DNA of 15,263 bases from Opitutia bacterium. Its GTDB lineage: Bacteria; Verrucomicrobiota; Verrucomicrobiia; Opitutales; Opitutaceae. The notes under the pieces were generated by a model. It saw only the letters and a program-made list of their open reading frames with translations, had not been told where the DNA came from and did no database searches. Below are positions 14,330 through 15,263 of this stretch, piece after piece (positions within the stretch are counted from its first letter, which is position 1; each line of letters begins with the position of its first letter). The translations under genes and the position numbers were made by a program. Location of the stretch: assembly GCA_003157575.1 (NCBI GenBank), contig PMKA01000300.1:1-15263 (forward strand), read 5' to 3'.

Positions 14330-14878
14330 CTACTTCTTCAGGATCACGAATTCGACCTTGCGGTCCTTCGCCATCTGCTCCTGGGAGCCTTTCTCGGCGG
14401 CGCCGAGGGAGCCCTTTGAGAGGATCTGCAGCTTGTCGGCGGAGATGCCGAGGCTTTGCAGCAGTTGTTTCACCGCCTGGGCGCGGCGATCGCCGAGACC
14501 CATGTTGTACTCGGAAGTGCCACGCCAGTCGCAGTGACCTTCAAGCAACATCCGGTATTGCGGCGTCTTCTTCAGATAATCCGCGGCGGCGGCGATATTC
14601 GCCTTCTGATCGCCCTTCACCGCCGAGCGGTCGAAGTCGAAATAGACCGGCTGAAGCAAATTCCGGATTGTGTCGGCATCCTCGATGACGCCATCAGTAC
14701 GCTGCTGGAGTCCCCCGGCGGACGCATCCGCCAAATTGTCGATCTTGTCGGGCACGATTGCAGCGCCGCCGACCGGCGTGGTGTCGGCCGGGGTCGGGCG
14801 CGGCTTCTTGTGGCACCCGGCGAAAATCACCGAAGCGCTGATGAGGACGAGACACAGTTTCCGAGAGATTAAGTTCAT
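14330..14878 (-). CDS. pal: Peptidoglycan-associated lipoprotein (Pal/OmpA-like C-terminal domain)
   Basis: A 182-residue lipoprotein. A basic start (MNLISRK) and hydrophobic stretch lead to FAGC, with the lipid-bearing cysteine at residue 22; phenylalanine at -3 is less usual but acceptable. A proline-rich linker follows (KKPRPTPADTTPVGG). The OmpA/Pal domain covers about residues 75-182: VYFDFDRSAVKGDQ, LLEGHCDWRGTSEYNMGLGDRRAQAVKQLL, ISYSKGS-type region ILSKGSLGAAEKG and KDRKVEFVIL. This domain binds meso-diaminopimelate in peptidoglycan and ties the outer membrane to the wall. No tolB or tolA is adjacent in the window, so a role as the Tol partner Pal is not proven and a general OmpA-like anchor is possible. 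I chose ATG 14878; a GTG at 14887 would add three residues. Neither has a Shine-Dalgarno. A weak promoter-like pair (TTGCGC, 17 bases, CAATAA) lies upstream at 14936-14908. Confidence 0.92.
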   Translation of the reverse strand: MNLISRKLCLVLISASVIFAGCHKKPRPTPADTTPVGGAAIVPDKIDNLADASAGGLQQRTDGVIEDADTIRNLLQPVYFDFDRSAVKGDQKANIAAAADYLKKTPQYRMLLEGHCDWRGTSEYNMGLGDRRAQAVKQLLQSLGISADKLQILSKGSLGAAEKGSQEQMAKDRKVEFVILKK

Positions 14879-15170
14879 CGATGGCACGAGGCAGGAGTGA
14901 GCTGCTGTTATTGCCCAAACCCACAGTCCTGCGCAAGGAATTTATCGACCCGGTCTCCGCGCGGGGCGCATCTGCAGGCTGCCGGCGGCGCAGGCGGGTT
15001 GGGAATCTCGACCGCAGCGGACTCCGCGAAGGCGCGGGATCGCCAATATCGGGGAACCTTGAACAGACCACGGGCGGAAACCAGCCTTCGCGAGGTCCTG
15101 CGGCCGGACGGCACCCTGCGCCACAATGGGCGGCCTTCGTCCAGCGCCACGTCCGCACGCTCCGGAATCG
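14879..15170. other. Intergenic stretch upstream of the Pal-like gene, no convincing gene
   Basis: The open frames here are short, arginine/proline-rich and without recognisable domains on either strand, so I treat them as chance frames. The segment next to the lipoprotein gene (about 14905-14945) is less GC-rich and is the likely promoter. No terminator-like hairpin with U-tract was found after the stop of the regulator gene at 15171. Confidence 0.5.
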
Positions 15171-15263
15171 CTACTGGATCAGCCCGATTTCGAGGGCGTG
15201 GCGCGTGAGACTGGCAACATCGTGCAAATTGAGCTTCCGCATCAGGTTCGTGCGGTGGTTGTC
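15171..15263 (-). CDS. C-terminal end of a LuxR/GerE-type DNA-binding domain protein, cut by the window edge
   Basis: The last 30 codons plus TAG (complement of 15171-15173) of a protein entering from the right edge. The sequence reads [20 protein letters not shown], then [10 protein letters not shown]. This is the recognition helix and final helix of a GerE/LuxR HTH domain, which typically reads 'TV..Hr.nim.KL.v.n.a.lv.yAi..GLi'. In the NarL/FixJ class this domain follows a receiver domain at the C-terminus, so a NarL-type response regulator is likely, but the receiver lies outside the window. Confidence 0.82.
   Translation of the reverse strand, partial: DNHRTNLMRKLNLHDVASLTRHALEIGLIQ

Overview
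The window looks like a piece of a GC-rich chromosome from the Verrucomicrobiota, most likely the Opitutales/Opitutaceae. The strongest taxonomic sign is the gene at 8325-8765, which matches my memory of the Minf_1886 family, a hypothetical family known from Verrucomicrobia and Planctomycetes. A stand-alone pilin-like gene, Gram-negative lipoproteins (a Pal-like protein and a VWA protein) and few strong Shine-Dalgarno sites fit the same assignment. The genes are a mix of housekeeping and regulatory functions. I see no integrase, transposase, IS end, CRISPR array, phage gene, rRNA or tRNA.

Layout, left to right. (1) Minus strand: asnS (259-1647), followed 12 bases later by the start of an acyl-ACP thioesterase cut by the left edge (1-246). 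(2) A 340-base gap without a gene, visibly AT-rich on its right side, leads to a type IV pilin/pseudopilin gene (1988-2383, +), which ends in a strong hairpin. (3) A small HEAGH-motif membrane protein (2527-3150, +). (4) A same-strand set of VWA-domain lipoprotein (3286-4632), membrane histidine kinase (4772-6715) and OmpR/PhoB-type response regulator (6712-7425). Upstream of the lipoprotein, 3199-3242 carries TGACA repeats phased by 11 bp; read on the other strand they resemble Pho boxes. (5) A Fur-family regulator (7536-8054, -), divergent from the Minf_1886 gene and a fused M16 zinc protease (8781-11339, +). (6) Minus strand: proA (11819-13093), then rpmB (11466-11696) with a textbook terminator. 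(7) menA (13187-14116, +), divergent from proA. (8) Minus strand: a Pal/OmpA-like lipoprotein (14330-14878) with a second textbook terminator, and at the right edge the last 30 codons of a LuxR/GerE-type DNA-binding domain.

The most coherent functional unit is the VWA lipoprotein-kinase-regulator set. The kinase and regulator overlap by ATGA and must be co-translated. The lipoprotein 139 bases upstream is a plausible envelope partner or accessory sensor, and the 11-bp repeats in front of it are where an OmpR/PhoB-family regulator would be expected to bind. The Minf_1886-M16 pair (15-base gap) is a second likely operon. MenA implies menaquinone-based respiration.

Limits: all identifications come from reading motifs and remembered family patterns, with no database search. 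The promoters are weak or unrecognisable and are mentioned only where a pattern was seen. Nothing here is a clearly new defence or mobile system. The items most worth a second look are the phased repeats, the HEAGH protein, the low-complexity sensor domain and the structured repeat-like interval at 14116-14235.
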